Assembly (NCBI GenBank): GCA_949318235.1
Contig: OX439127.1
Span: 24,101,815 to 24,165,814 of the forward strand
Length of the DNA stretch: 64,000 nucleotides
From: Ecdyonurus torrentis
Lineage: Eukaryota; Arthropoda; Insecta; Ephemeroptera; Heptageniidae
Direction of reading: 5' to 3'
Every line of letters starts with the position of its first letter. The first letter of the stretch is position 1. The notes below the pieces were generated by a model, which saw only the letters and a program-made list of their open reading frames with translations, ran no database searches and had not been told where the DNA came from. Below are positions 1 through 38,202 of the stretch, piece after piece. The translations under genes were made by a program, and so were the position numbers.

Positions 1-2062
1 TCGCTTGATCATGCAGCAGCTTTTCAGTAAAAATAGCAACAAATTTTTAAAATCACAATTGAAACATATTGATAATTTCAATTTCAATTAGAATAATTAA
101 AAAAATTTATACTAGTAAATAATTTAATAATGGTAGGGTAAAACAACAACATTTGATTGTATTCAATAATTAATATGTTTGTGAAATATAATTTAAAGTT
201 GATCGAGAGCTTTATTTCTTGTTTAATGCAGTCACCAAAAAATCTTCGTTCAAAGTAAGTATTTTTTGAGAACTTAATTAAATGAGAAATAATTGAAACA
301 TTATAACATATGATAGAAGAAAAATAAAAATTCGCAGCATTTCTCCCGATGAAATAAAGTTTAATCACAAGACTGAAACCTTAATAATCTATTTATGTAT
401 GGCCTCTTTCATAACAATAAAAAATAATCAATAAAATCATTCTTTACATAAATATGATAGTAAAATAAAATAATATATTATATAAAATGTCAATAAGGAT
501 CAAATAGGAAATATTTATAAGAAGAAGCTATGATGTTTACAGATATCTAATAAAAGTGGATTTACTAAACGTTGAGCCCTGAAACCATATAACAAATTTG
601 CAGTAGTTGGCAATAATGTGATACAACACAAAATTACAAAATATGAACTAAATAAACAAACATCCAGTAAAGTAAAAAAATGTATAGTGAATTCTTGTTG
701 AACGATTGAGTCGAAATGACGAGAGTATTAATAAATTTAGTTAGTACTTGAGAAATAAAAATTCAACTTCATATCAAGTGTGCAAGTTAGATTTTATATA
801 AGAACTATTGAACTTGTTACACACGTAATAGTTAATAACAAGTTATTTATCAATTTATCAATATTTTAGTGCGGCAAAAATGGTTGTAATAATATAATAA
901 TAATAATGTTTTAAACCTCAAATCTCACGAGATTCTCTTATCTTTCTGAGTGCGTGCTCTTTTTGTTAATTTTTAATGCAAGCTGAAACAATATATGTAT
1001 ACATATATATAAAAAAAATAATAAACATATAAATATTGAATATTGAGAGCTTGAAAATAAATTGAAGTGCTTTTTAGCTTTATTAGTTGCTTATTACAAC
1101 GCCTTATCAACCTTATTATTTGCTTGTATCCTCTTCTGTAAAATTTAAATAAAATAAAATAGTCTGTAATTGGAGATAATTGCAAAAAAAAAAAAAAAAA
1201 AAAAGGTATATATATATGGAATTAAAATGACTGAAATAAACGTTATCTTATATATCAGTGCTCACTTGATATTCATGCAACTTGAAAGTACTGTACATTG
1301 TAACAAGTCTCGTAAATTAAACTTAATTTAAGCATTTTAGTTTATAAGCATTCTGGATAATTAGAGCCTTCTCAGAGTTTCAATGCTTCATTTTATTATT
1401 ATAATTATTATTTTCGCCTTGATATTTTTTATTTTTATGCAAATTATGTGTAAAAGAGGAAAGCATCTTATTAGGTCATAGTTATTTTCTGTGCTCAATT
1501 TTCAATGAATCAAACATAAAATTTCCTTTAAAATAATTTTTTTTTCTTTCATATTATTCTTATCTTTCATTTTTCTGTATATTGTTGATTATTATAGAAC
1601 TTTTACTCATGAATGGCCTGGGTCAATATATACATAATAATATAATACGTAGTATTTGCATATGATATATGAACTGCACAGTTATCAAAATGTCCAATTA
1701 TAGCTTACAGTCTAAACTTTACATGCAAGAAAAGTAAAAGAAAAAAATATATAAATAAAAAAAGATACAGAACCTCCTTATATTTCATAAGCCTATTTTT
1801 TTTAGTAATTATTAAAAATGACAGTAAAAAATATAATACAGTATATTTTATGTTAAAAATTATATTAGCTTATCTTATTATCCTGGAATGGACCTATTGT
1901 GCAACCTGAAAAAAATGTACGATTATGAACACGTTATTTATTTATTATGTTATTTATTAAACTACTTATTCTCTTGAAAATATAATTTAAAATGATATGT
2001 CTTAATATGCTTATTAATCCTAAAAATGGTATATTTTGTTTTTGTTTTTTACTGCTGTCCAA

Positions 2063-2153
2063 TGTTGGTTCAGTGATAGGGCCTTTGTTCTGCCCTGACT
2101 GCACCATTTGCCTATTATGCAATAAAGACTTTATTTATTTATTTATTTATTTA
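2063..2153 (+). mobile_element. 3' end of a non-LTR retrotransposon
   Basis: The segment contains GGTTCAG, then CCCTGACTGCACCATTTGCC, then GCAATAAAGAC followed by a (TTTA)n tail. A recognisably related sequence lies inverted at 17521-17666, sharing the GGTTCAGT, CTGACTGC and CAATAAAGAC blocks in the same order and also ending in an AT-rich short tandem tail. An internal AATAAA followed by a simple tail is typical of 5'-truncated LINE 3' ends (CR1/Jockey-like groups). The clade cannot be fixed without the reverse transcriptase. Confidence 0.5.
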
Positions 2154-2940
2154 AGGTCACTTGAGGGGGGAGGCGTGTGCGTGGCTGCGATATATTTTCA
2201 CTGCCCAATTAAATTGTAAAATATTGACATAGTATCACAATATTTGTCGCAATTAGTTATATCTCTAATTATCTTTAACTTAATAAAAAAGAAGAAGATG
2301 ATGAAGAGAGACTACTACTATAGCTTATACGAAAAATATATGAAATGTGCTTTTTTTTTTTTTTTTTTTTGTGTGAATATACTGTAGACTGTAGAGCTAT
2401 CATAGTAGATATAGAGAAAGCGTAGAAAGAGAGAGAATAGAGTAAAAAAATATATATACCACCTGTTGGGTGACAAAATTTCAGCGTGAAGAGCTCGTAA
2501 AATTGCAAAGCTTCCCTCGTAGTTATATATATTCTATTAATTTATTTGCTTGAGTTGCCTTTAATATTTTCTAAAAGCTTTGATATAATAATATAAATAA
2601 TACAAAGTTACTTGCAAATAAATAAAAACAATTATAAAGTTTTTAAACATCGATCATTGTGCACGTCATACTTGACAAATTAAATTATATAGGTTTTTTG
2701 AACTTTATTCTCTCTATTCGTTTAATCACATTATTAATAACCATTTAGGTGAACGAGTTCATTTCGTTAATCCAGCAGAATTAATAAATGTTCGTGTGTT
2801 ACTCTTCAATTGATCTAGAAGTAGCACACTGCGTACGACGTATGACTTATGACCTGTGACGTTTGTTTTCCACTCTTGTGTATACAACACAGCAGCACCC
2901 CAGTTCAAATAAAAGAAATATTAGCGCTCATACTTATGAC

Positions 2941-2965
2941 CTCTCTCTCTCTCTCTGTCTCTCTG

Positions 2966-3020
<55 letters not shown>

Positions 3021-3038
3021 TACACACACACATACACA
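2941..3038. repeat. (CT)n microsatellite running into (CA)n
   Basis: About 75 bases of CT dinucleotides with a few TG interruptions, followed by a short CACA tract. Open frames reported over it are repeat artefacts. Confidence 0.95.
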
Positions 3039-4441
3039 ACCACTGATGTATAAATAATAAGTTAAAATGCGAAATATACAGATCCCTCGTTGAAAAGTTC
3101 TAGAATTTCTATAACATTTATTTCAAAATAGTTTTTTTTTTTTTTTTTTTTTTCCCCACAAAAATGTGATAATATTAATATAACACAAGGTATCATATTA
3201 TGACAGCAGCTCACAGCTGTGGCTTCATTTATTTTTTTTCAATACAATAATATAATTGAAAATAGAAATTATTAATATTATTTATTTATTTATTTAAATG
3301 TCACTTTCCTGTTAATGTATGTCCTGTTATTGTATTGTAAATAATGTTATTATACTGTATATATATTATAATATGCATGTGAACATGTCGTTAGATTTGT
3401 TTTTTTTTTCCTGATATGATATAATAAATAATATTTAGCAAAAATTTAAAGTAAAATCAATATCAAACTAAATTAATATAAATAATAATGATTATCACTG
3501 TAAAGATTAATCAATATATTATTATTTCTAAATAATAATTTAAATGTATTACAGCATTATTACATTAACAAATGAATCTAAAAGTGTGAGCTGCTGTCAT
3601 GTTGAGATTATACATAGTTTTCAAAGCTCTAAATAAAATATGTGGAGGAAACTAATATTTTGCGTTTTTTTTTTTTTTTTTTTTTTTTTTAGCATTAATT
3701 TTTACCCATAATTTACGTGATTGCCTAGAGATCATTCTATAATAGTGGCAAAATTTTGAAATACTTTTTTCCAATAATTATAAAATATTCGGTTAGATTT
3801 ATATTTGTGTGTTTCTTTCCAAATTACAAATAATACCAACAATTTTATTTTTGAGTAATCCTATGGTTTTTGTTTTTTACAATAGTATTTCATTAACATT
3901 TATTTCTTTTGCTTTGTTATAAATTTCATCATATATACTGCACAAACAAAAATAAATACGTAATAATTATGCTATAGATCAATGCAGAAACATTTATGTA
4001 TATAGTATCCTAATTTATGCTATATTGTATAGTGATTGTACTACATATCGCATAATAGTTACGATGTTCATTATAATAACTACTTATGTTAGAACGAAAT
4101 AGCAACATTTGTGCTCTATAATATACAAATTGTTCAATGCAGTATAAATTACGTAATTTATATTTTTTTTCTGTGTACACAGCTTAAATTTACTAAAATA
4201 TTTCGACAGTTGTTCATCTTGAAATGATATTTTGATGCACATTGGTATTTCTTTAGAAGCCACAACACTCTTAGATAAAAGTACGTGTTTAAATATACTC
4301 GAGCACTTTACTCTCATTTCGTAATGAAAATCTCTTAGTAGTCGCCACACCCCGCCTGTTTCTCAGACGTTACTTGAAATGATACTATCTACAAATTTGT
4401 TCAGTGTGTTGCAGATGTGAGCAGTAATCATCCATCGGACT

Positions 4442-10167
<5,726 letters not shown>

Positions 10168-10181
10168 TTTGGGACTAGAAA

Positions 10182-10187
10182 AATAAA
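10182..10187 (+). other. Possible polyadenylation signal of receptor 1
   Basis: AATAAA lies 15 bases after the receptor 1 stop codon. It would give a very short 3' UTR. Other AATAAA-like hexamers follow further downstream, so its use is uncertain. Confidence 0.3.
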
Positions 10188-11336
10188 TCTACTATATACA
10201 GTACTTGTGTATGGTTTATGTTTAGCCGCATAATTAAGCTTTATAGCAACAAATTTTTTTAATTCATATATCATTACTGTACCGTTTCTGTTAAAAAATG
10301 TTTTTTGTTTTTTTCGCATAATTTTTATTCTAGTCAATTTACAGAGAGCTCACTATTCATATTCTCAGGATTAAATTTTAGTTTATTGCTGTTAAAAATG
10401 TGGATAATTTTTGCTATTTTACTATAGATTTAACACTAAAAAGTTATTACTTTATTTAGCTCTCGTTATAATGCGTTTAATACTATATGATTAATAACTA
10501 TAAAATTTTTAAGTACAGATTTCAGATCATTTGCAGCATAGATCAATGTGGGTTAGATTCAATGATCAAAAATGTAAAAGAACGGTACAAAAGACACTAT
10601 ATATTATGATATAATTATTTGTTATTGTCTTATTGCAATATAATGCATTCATATGGAGTCTTGAATCAATCAAATGCTACATATAAATACAAATGGTATT
10701 ACCGTAAGGTAGTAGAATAAAATTTTATATCACAGTGTTTGTTCATACCTTTATCAATATGTCGATTTAAATATATTTATAGCTTCTATAATTGGAACAT
10801 TTTCAGATTTTGACACCATCTAGTACTATTCTGTAGAAGTAATATTATTGATTACAATAATAATAATATTACTACAATAACGACAACAAATATGATTTAT
10901 TATTATTTTAATGAAAGGTTGATCATGAAGGGAAACAATCAGATCAGTTTTCATTGTGATAATTTATCACTTCATGATTATAAACATAAACTTACTTCTA
11001 TCATTCAAAAATGTTATTATTGATAGTAATGAACGGGTGCTCATATCCCTAATGACTTTTAAGTAATACTTATAAGTAGTTATTTATTTAAAAATTATTT
11101 GTTACCTTTACCATATTATTTATTTCTTTTTAATAACACTTATAACGATAAAGAAAAACGTCATAATTATATTTAATTACATTTTAATTTGACTTATTGG
11201 CAAATATATTATTATACTAATAGTAGTACGCCATTTAATCACCATTTATTTTATGTGAAATTAGCCAAACAAAACTGTAGACTGATGTTATTTATATATA
11301 TATTGATTACTACACGGAATAATTACTACTAATATA

Positions 11337-11560
11337 GCAGGTACATGAATCCTGTAAATTGCAATAGATAAATATTAGCCTGGAACAGGTTTTGATATTC
11401 TACAATGTCATCTAATCTAGGTGAAATGTCACTTAATTTAGGTGTGACACATTTATTGTAGTGTATGTTTTACCTGAATTAGGTATTATTGTATAAAATA
11501 GCAATACTTGTTCCAAGTTAATGTTTACCTATTGCAATTCACAGGTTTTACTTACCTGTC
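11337..11560. mobile_element. MITE-like element with ~50-base imperfect terminal inverted repeats
   Basis: The left end reads GCAGGTACATGAATCCTGT followed by AATTGCAATAGATAAA and TGGAACAGG. The right end, read on the other strand, is GACAGGTAAGTAAAACCTGT then AATTGCAATAGGTAAA and TGGAACAAG. The arms face each other around about 110 bases of unique DNA. No clear target duplication or coding capacity is visible. Confidence 0.55.
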
Positions 11561-14454
11561 ACTAGCAGTGTTTTGTTCTGTGTGTTGTTTTGTAATATAA
11601 TTTTATTATTAATATTATGTATTTTTTTCTTGAGGTGTTACAGATAATATGAAAATTTTATTGATTTCCATTCAAATAATGATGTTATTTTTTTTATAAA
11701 TATCTCACGATCCATAACACCAAACAAACAAACAAACTTCATAGGAATGGATAGATAGTAATTTGATTTTTTTTCCAGTAGCATTTATATAAAAAAATTA
11801 CATCCTATTTTCTTTTTTAATTCATGAGTCATTACTCATTGATTTATTTTAAATTTTCATCAAAATTGTGCTTAAAAGATATACTTTGTGTCTGTGAATA
11901 TATATAATATATGACATAAATGATCTTTTTGAAATTTTTATCTACGTATCTGAATGTAACATAATTTAAAAAGCACATGTTTTTCTGTGTGTATCCCATA
12001 TCTGATGTTGCTTGCTTTAAAATAATATATGATATTATGAAGATTTTAATAAATTCGTACAAAATGTACGCCAATATTGTATGTATATATTTTTATTATA
12101 AGTTGAATAAACTTACGTAATGTACTTGATGTCTACTTGAATGTTTATCTACATGGTGGGTTCATTGAGATTTATTTCATGAAGAATCTAGTACATATTT
12201 TAGTGTACTTTGAAGTAAAAATAACCGTTTTAAAGTACGATCTAATATATGCCTTACATTTTAAAAATTTCAAGTGGATAATCATTTAGATACTTTTTAA
12301 AAAAAAATTAAGTGATGCTCTAAAGCTATTTATTTTTGTGATATACTTTTTGCTAATTATGAGATTTAAAATTATATAACGTATAAAAAAAATCTCAAAG
12401 AAATAAAATATATGTACAGTAATTTTAGCATACTGATATTTCTTTCAGAATAATTGAACTAAGTAAATTTAAAGTTTTACTTGCATTTTATTTTTAATGA
12501 CAATAGAAATAATAAATGTTATATGTGATTCGTATCAGGGACATTGTGCATTATCTGAAACCAAAATCTTTGATATTATATTTTTATGAATTTTTTTAAC
12601 ACGCTAAAATGAAAACATATTTATTATTTTGTTTTAAATTGCAGTGATGAACAACAATTAACATATAAATTATAATTTTTTAACATATTTCTGTTTTAAT
12701 TGATATATATGTGCGTATTAGTAGAATGCTTAATAATTTTCTGTTCGTACATAACAACACAAATAACACATCAAGTAATGTGATTTCTGTTGTACTTCAA
12801 AATAAAAACAATAAATAAAAAGTTATTAACTTCAAAGCTTTGTAAAAAAAAATCAATATAAAATGGAAATAAGTGCGTGATATTTTCATCCATGCAAGGT
12901 GCATTGCAAAGAGAATAATTTCAAAAATTACAAGAAACAAAGTAATTATTCTAACATAACATTGACTGGAAAATTTGTATTTTATATTATACACAAATAA
13001 ATACATATAACTGATTCTAACTGCGTGTTCTAAAAAAAAGTAAACAATCATGATCATAACATTATATTAATACACACACAAACGATTTTGCATACACAAT
13101 ACACTGTAAAATGTTTACATATTATGTTTTTTATAACTTACTTAAATATTCTTCATATTATTATTATAAATTGATTATTTCAACTGTAAGAAGTCTATGT
13201 TTAGGTATTAAGTACAAAGCTTTAACAGTCTTAGACCATTAAACTAATTTCAATGCATTTGCTTATTCAGGGCAACTTTAAAGCTTTACCAATGTAGCAT
13301 TATTAATATTTAAACGCAACAATAATAAACAAAAATGTAGACTCACAAATTGACGTCAAATTTTGAGTTTTTTTTTTTTTTAATTTTAACTTTATATACG
13401 ACTTCAAGAATTGTTTTCAATGTCGTAGGGAAATTATCAGGTATAAATTAATAAAGTTTTTTTTTTTTTCCAACAGTATTGTTTTTATGATAATATAATA
13501 AAAATCTTAAAAGCAAAATATAATTCACATATTTTTTACATACATGCTATATTCAAAATTATATTTTAATTTAAAACCTACCATTTGCCTCAATTTAGGA
13601 CAAAACACTTGAATTATGGCACTGAAAATCAATTAACTGGTAAACATACTATGTAGCAGTAATCTCTGCTAAAATACAATTGCATGCAGTTGAAGTTGTA
13701 TTGTAATACATATAATTAATTGTAAATACATAAATAACATAATTATAATATTTTATCTGACGTTATAGCTTTATTTGTATTATTATTTCAATAATCAACT
13801 TGTAACTTTTCTTATATAATTATACTTACACCTGTACGAAAAAAGTTTCACTATTCTATTGAAATTTCATTCGTACTTGTAATATAAAAAAAAGAAGGAA
13901 AACAAATTGCATTTATTAGTTTATTTTTGTAATAATAAATTTTCTTCAAGAGTTTTAGTCTAATTCAATTATATATTCTTCAAAGTGTTGTAAAATAATA
14001 TAAATTTTCCTTTATATTGTTTTGCTTACGTCACTATATTCAGTGTGTAAAGATGACATTGTGCTGTTATGTATTGTTACTTTCATTGCATAATTATACC
14101 ATTACACACTCATTTACACAATCGTTATGAGCTTGTGGTGCAATGTATTGTCTAGTCTAGTCTATGTGAGTATAAATGTTAATGAAAATATATTTACTGT
14201 AAACCATTATGTATAATATTAAATAAAATAATAAAATAAACTGAACTTAATTTGAGACATTATTTATTACGTGAGACATCCCAACTTTCAATACAAAAAA
14301 AAAAAAAAAAAAAAAAAGATTGATCATAAAAATAATGCGGTAGTAACTATTCATAATGTGCTCTTAATGTGTAAATCTTTGAAAATAAAAAAAAATGCTA
14401 TAATAACAATAACAACAAAAATATGTTGCTATTGTAATATATAACATATAAAAT

Positions 14455-14618
<164 letters not shown>

Positions 14619-14917
14619 GTGATTGAATAATTATACGACGGTATTGTGAAGTGCTTATATAATCTTGATCCTCGATTTTTGAAGCTAAGAGCTATCTTGT
14701 TTTTTATTACTTTATTTTATTTTTATTTTTTAAATATTACTATACAACTAAACTAAAAACGAGACGAGCAACTTCTTTTTTTTAATTATATATTAAGTAA
14801 AGTATGAATAATTTACTCTTATTATTTTATAGAACAATTTTATTCTAGCCATTTTAACAAAACTTAAACGCACACATTTTCTATATTCGTATAATATATT
14901 TAATGCTCTACGGCATT

Positions 14918-23551
<8,634 letters not shown>

Positions 23552-23574
<23 letters not shown>

Positions 23575-23788
23575 TGTTTCCGCTAACTTTTGTTCTACGC
23601 TTAGGAGTGAACAAGCTCGCGCGTCGACGTTCGCGGATAAAAAGGGTCACCACAAAGTTGAACGTCTTGTACAAATGAATGTTGCCTTCTCTTGTTTTGT
23701 GGTAGTAATTTTTCACGGCATCATCCACCTTGCTTCCCTCGCTCACCCTTTCTACACTGTCCGCACCCAGAGAACATGCTTTCGTCAT
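23552..23788 (-). other. Candidate alternative first coding exon of receptor 2, or overlapping upstream ORF
   Basis: The sequence upstream of the chosen start is GC-richer and open for 79 codons from an ATG at 23788. With the donor after 23569 this frame overlaps the receptor start out of frame and stops about 10 codons into exon 2, so it would act as an upstream ORF. With the donor CAG|gtattt after 23552 it ends in phase 0 and joins exon 2 in frame, adding a 79-residue N terminus. That extension has only a weak hydrophobic patch (FNFVVTLFI) and is not a classical signal peptide. Confidence 0.35.
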
Positions 23789-25997
23789 GTTGAGTGACCA
23801 CGCGCCTGTCTGCCTTACACCACTGCGTAGGCATGGAAACCAAATGCAAATATAAGATCTTAAATATAAAAAATTGTGATAAAAAAAAGAAAAAGAAATA
23901 AAGGAAGAAGAAAGATATAAAAAAAATTATTATGATCTCTTTATGACATCAATATTTTTCATATTCAGTACAACATATTTTTAGCTGCTTATAACTCATG
24001 TCTAGATAATTAAATTTAAGTCACATAAAATATGCATATATGTATGTATATATATAAATATACTATGACTTAATACTCCAAATGTAGTTATAAAAGTACG
24101 AATAAAAACGGAATAAAAACATCTCTTGTTGACTATGTTCTTATAATAAAGTTATCTTTTTAATTTTTTCTAAAGGTCTGCGGTCATGACTCTTTTAATC
24201 TACAACTCTCTTGATGTTAACAAAATATTACACAACAAATGAGTATATAGGCTACTTTGTGATAAACACTTTTTGCAAATCTACGTTATTTGCATAATAC
24301 AGTATAAAACAACTTGCACGTCAAAATAAAAAAAATTATATTATGAATAGATGAAAAATTAATTTAAATACTTGGAATATATCTTTATTCATTTTAACAG
24401 ATATAAATTGGCTTTATTTTTCATTGATCGAAGTTGACTTGCGCCTTATCAGAATTCTTAGAGTTACTTTATGTAGGAAAGGCAATAACATGTAATTTAA
24501 GGATAATCTATTACAGGCTTTATATTAAAACAATAACAAAAACTCTAAAAAACAAGAATAATTAAAAATATTAATAATAGTAAAAACGCACAATTAATTA
24601 ATATGTTCAATCGATGAAGATAAAAAAGCGATTGTCCTTACACAATGTGATCTCCCATTAATAATCAGAACTTCTGTATTGCTTTAAAAATCGAATAATA
24701 AAGTTGCATTATTATAGAAATTAAAGTTATAGGAGTATATTAATAATCATCTACAAATTCTATATAACGCAAGAAATTCAGTAACCTGAAAATCAAATGA
24801 GAAAACAAAACAGTGTTTATAAATCATATTATATATCAAAATAATGATACTTCCTGAGCAATGTGTGAAGAATTAGTCATTATTTTATCTTATTCCCATA
24901 TTAAGAAATGATTTGCCAAAGTAGGGTTGTCTTTTCAAGAATGGTCTTCCATCTAAGCAATGATCATTATTCTTATTTCATTTAATTTACTCAACAAATC
25001 ATTAAATAGTATATTGTTTTAAAGGGAAACAATTATTTTTCTGCAAGGGATACAGACAAAAATATAATCTGTGAAATCTGTACCTTTACAAAAACATAAA
25101 GAAAATATAAAAAATATGCTGTGTGATCTTGTATTATTTCAAGTGCATTATTTTATTCTCTCTCTTTCTCCCAGTTGTGTCATTGTAGTTCTATTTTGTA
25201 AGAAAAATAAAGTGTCGAGCGCATTATAGTGCATTATACAACCAACTAACACGTGCCCGTTTTTGGATTGACAATAAATAAGCATGATACAGAAACCTAA
25301 AATTGACCTAATTATTTAAGTATCAATTAATATGAATTTTTGTACGATCATAAAAACAAGAAATAAAAAACAATACTCACTACTATTTTATTATTGAATT
25401 TGCATCTTAAAAGAACTCAGTTTTTAGTATCGTGTACACATTATTTTATTTACTTATATATTTATGACTTATCATAATGAATTCTACTTTAACAATAATA
25501 CTATAGGGTAGCTCGATATTTCCTTGCTGTAAGAATTCTCCGGTATGTCTAGCTCATTTAATGTGCGGCTAAAATTTATGACATATTTATTAAATTTCAT
25601 TACGTACATCGTACATAATAAAATGTTCTCGTGCCTTTTTATTAATTTTATTTTTCATAAGACAAAAGAGTAACGACGGCCTATTGTGTACAAGTCTGCT
25701 AGCAAGCTATATTAAATGAAGTGAATATTCCATGTTTCACATATTGTCCTATTGTATTTTGAAATGAATAAACATTTCAATTATTATTACACATGTACAG
25801 TATACTACAGCAGGTATTTGAATAACAAAAGTATTAAAAAAAATCATTTTATAACAAGCTTAGAAGACTAATAATCTTATATAAACGTATATAATTATTT
25901 GTACTGAAAAATGTATTTCTGTATCATTTGTTATAGTTAAAATTTAAAATTTTGTATTTTATATAACTAAAAACAAAAACGATGGAATAGTAAATAC

Positions 25998-26109
25998 TAA
26001 TGCTGTTCGTAAACCCTGTTCTCTTGCACCAAAAAATGCGCATTTCATTTGAATAACCATAGGCGATTGTCATTTTTGGTGCAGAGAACAGGGTTTACGA
26101 ACAGCATTA
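25998..26109. mobile_element. 112-bp hairpin element with ~40-bp near-perfect arms
   Basis: The left arm AATGCTGTTCGTAAACCCTG...TTGCACCAAAAAATG and the right arm CATTTTTGGTGCA...CAGGGTTTACGAACAGCATT are almost exact inverted copies around a loop of about 32 bases. ACT directly abuts both ends and may be a 3-base target duplication. Confidence 0.65.
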
Positions 26110-27366
26110 CTGTTAAGCAAGAGTCAGAGGACCATGTAAGTGGGCTTGTACCTTTTAAGCCTCTAATATAAAATATGTGAAGTAAACTGTTCAATTGTCT
26201 ACTATTTAATAGTTTATGTTATTCAAATATTACTATTTAGTATTGTTATTTTAGTTTTACGATCATTATTGATTTATAGCATTTTTTTATGTTTATTGAA
26301 AATTTACATACTTAAATTTTACATGCTAATTTACGTATAATTAGCACTAGGGAAAATTTCATTATATTTTGCTGAAGCTCCATGATGTGTTATTATAGAT
26401 TGCTAAGAAAAAAGAGAGAAAGAGAGAGAGAGAGAGAGAGAATAAATATATAAACCTTTGATGTAACAAGATCAAAATGAAATTTCTATATTATAAGCCT
26501 ATTGGAAATTCAAAATTTGCTTTTCCTTTTGTACACAAATTAATCTCAAGTCAAGTGTAAAGTTAAATGATTCAGTAAATTAGTAAGCAAGAATTTAGTT
26601 ATTTCATCGTGGTTGGCATGGTTACCATAAACTCGCACCTGATTACACAATACATGTGATGTTTGTTTATTTCATATGCGCACTAAATTCTATAACGATT
26701 GATAAATATACTAAAAATAAATACCAATACTGACATAAGGAAAAAGAGTGTTGACAAAATTTGTTTCAAAGATGTCTTTATTGATCTAAAATACAAAAGA
26801 ACATTACAGTAGCAATTATAATAAAATATAGATTATTCCATTTTATTTAAGGTGTAAGTATATAATTTAAATAATTATATATAATATGTCATTGAATTTT
26901 TTATATATAAAAATAGTGTGCTTTAACACAGTTGTACGAGAGCTTATAATAATAGTCTTCTGAACAAGTTACAATTAATTAATCATTAAAACATGCATTA
27001 AACTTATGATAAGATTTTATTATTATTTTTCATATAATGTAAAAGTTTTAAAATTATTTATTCAATACTTAAAAATTAAAAATAAGCAGAGTAATTTTTA
27101 TATTTAAATATTAGCATGTTGTGATTCAGATTGCTTAATTGAAATTAAAAAAATGAATATTAAGTAAACTTTATTACAACATGGTATGCAATGCATATAT
27201 GAATACTTATGAATATGATTTTATAATATAGGCATTATGAGTATAACAATTATTCTGGAAACATTTAAAATGATACCAATAATAATAATAATTAAACTTA
27301 CAATAAACATGATTGTTTAACTAAAGCAGTCGGTTAGCTTTTTTAATTAATAAAATAGGATTACTG

Positions 27367-27490
<124 letters not shown>

Positions 27491-27765
27491 TAATATTATG
27501 CAATCCCAAGCTCAAGCAATATAGTCTTATTATTTACTTTTATTTTTAATACATTGTGTATGATAAAATATGTTTGATACAAAACACTCTGAATTGTATC
27601 TGAAAATAATAGCAATTTATAATAATAATAAGCAGCATAAGCTATTTTGAGGAATCTTAAAAGCTTTTTGTATAACTGATGACAACTTTTCTTGACAGAT
27701 ATTTTAAAGTTAATGTTACAATAGTATAAATGGCCCCTTCTTCATTTTGCAACATTAAAGTTAAG

Positions 27766-36556
<8,791 letters not shown>

Positions 36557-36735
36557 AATGAAGTTTATGTATTGTCAGCCAAGAGACGAATGGTCTGGTA
36601 CAGCACGCGGTCGCTGACTTGTTCTGACGGTAGTGGGTCCAGAACGACGGTGCATCGCCTCTAGTACCATGAGAAACCCCTCCCCCCGTAGAACTCCCTC
36701 CACAATAGCTCTCAACCTTCATGACGTTACTAAAA
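36557..36735 (-). promoter_or_regulatory. Probable PHGDH 5' leader and core promoter region
   Basis: This stretch is markedly GC-richer and has several CG dinucleotides compared with the flanking DNA. It lies directly upstream of the PHGDH ATG and ends where the sequence reverts to AT-rich. No TATA box is placed convincingly. The assignment is from position and composition only. Confidence 0.35.
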
Positions 36736-38202
36736 GATCGTAAACACTGAGTGGCGTCATAAGCATTGCATTATTGAAACAAACACCACCCTCATCAAAG
36801 TGCATAATATTATTTCTTATTATTATTATTTTTTTAGATCATCCTAAAAACACAATGAAGAAATGCATTTATATTATTTTGTAACAATTTATTTTTTAGA
36901 ACTGCATTTTAAACTAATTGTATCAATCATAAATAATTAAGAGCCCAACTAACGAAACTCGGATGACCTACTACATTCTAGTTCCTAGTCTAGACGTTTA
37001 CACTGAGCCGTCGCGACGTAACCTTCTAAATTTCTTAATATAGGAAAAAAGGAAATAATTATGTAACTATGATGCTCATAATATTAATGATACACTTTTA
37101 TAGCACTGAAAACAGTTTTACTTTAAACCTTACTTTTGTAATATGTGATTTCAAATCTTTCATTTATTTTCAAAAATGCTTGGGGAAAAAAAAAAAAAAA
37201 AAAAAAAAAACTTGAAGGAACTGAAAATTTTTTATTCATTATTATTTTCACTTAAAAAAGTACCTGGTATAATTGATTCTATTTTACATAACCTCAGTGG
37301 AAAATGAACTAAATAGCCATACCCTCTATTATGAAATGTTAAATTTAAAAAATCTATTACATATTGACAGATTTGACGTGATAGTATTACATAATGTAAA
37401 ATAATTAAATGATAGAAATTACAAAAATTAATTCACATATTATATTATTACATCTCAAGTGAAGATTCATTGCAAAAATTTAATTTACAAAATTTATTCT
37501 TGTTTAAACATAATGAGAATACATTTTGTAATTCTGCATGCTTGCTCTAAAAGCGGGGAAAAAAGTGCATGGGCATAGATTGGCAATGAAATCAACCATA
37601 ATTGAGTAATGAGTACATTAATTGAAAAAGAAAATAAGTTAAAAAAAAATTAAAATTAGTTAGCAAGATAGTTAGTTACTAATGAGTAATGAGTAATACC
37701 TCATGCCAACAAATGTGGTATATATTTTAGCTAGTCAGTGAAATTATTTGCTATATTGCAAATTTCATAGAAAAATAACACATGTCAATAATCTCTAGAT
37801 ACTAATATAAAATTAAAATAATACTTTATAAACATTATATAATATAATTTATCCAATAAATTTCACTATAAACAAGTACAACTATCCTCATAATTTTCCC
37901 CCTTGGCAAAGTCAAATGAAAAAGACGATTTTAGCATGAAAACGTCATAATATAATAAAATAATATACAGCATAATTATTAAATTTAGAAGTGATAATGG
38001 ACAAGTTGATGCTTTTATTGTGAACAAGATACAAACAATATTTCAAATTCTCGGCATAACTTCGATGTTATTTGAAACATTCAGCAGCTTTGGAAGCATC
38101 ATCAAATGCCACCCACTTATTTATAATGAAATTTAAATACTTAATGTATTCTTCTAAACGTACAGTACTGTACGCACAGGAAGAAGAAGAAAAAGGGGGG
38201 GG

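Larger units (their letters stand above)
1..4400. other. Gene-poor AT-rich region upstream of receptor 1
   Basis: No reading frame here has coding character: the open frames are short, AT-driven and lack splice context. It holds poly-A/T runs (about 1186-1204, 2350-2370, 3132-3153, 3665-3690), a retrotransposon tail near 2.1 kb and a CT/CA microsatellite near 3.0 kb. The last ~70 bases before the receptor start are less AT-rich and probably belong to its 5' leader. An 88-codon minus-strand frame at 4084-4350 overlaps this leader and resembles no protein I recognise. Confidence 0.6.

Noticed and set aside
4084..4350. 88-codon minus-strand frame before receptor 1
   Set aside because: No recognisable protein, AT-driven composition, and it overlaps the receptor 1 leader region.
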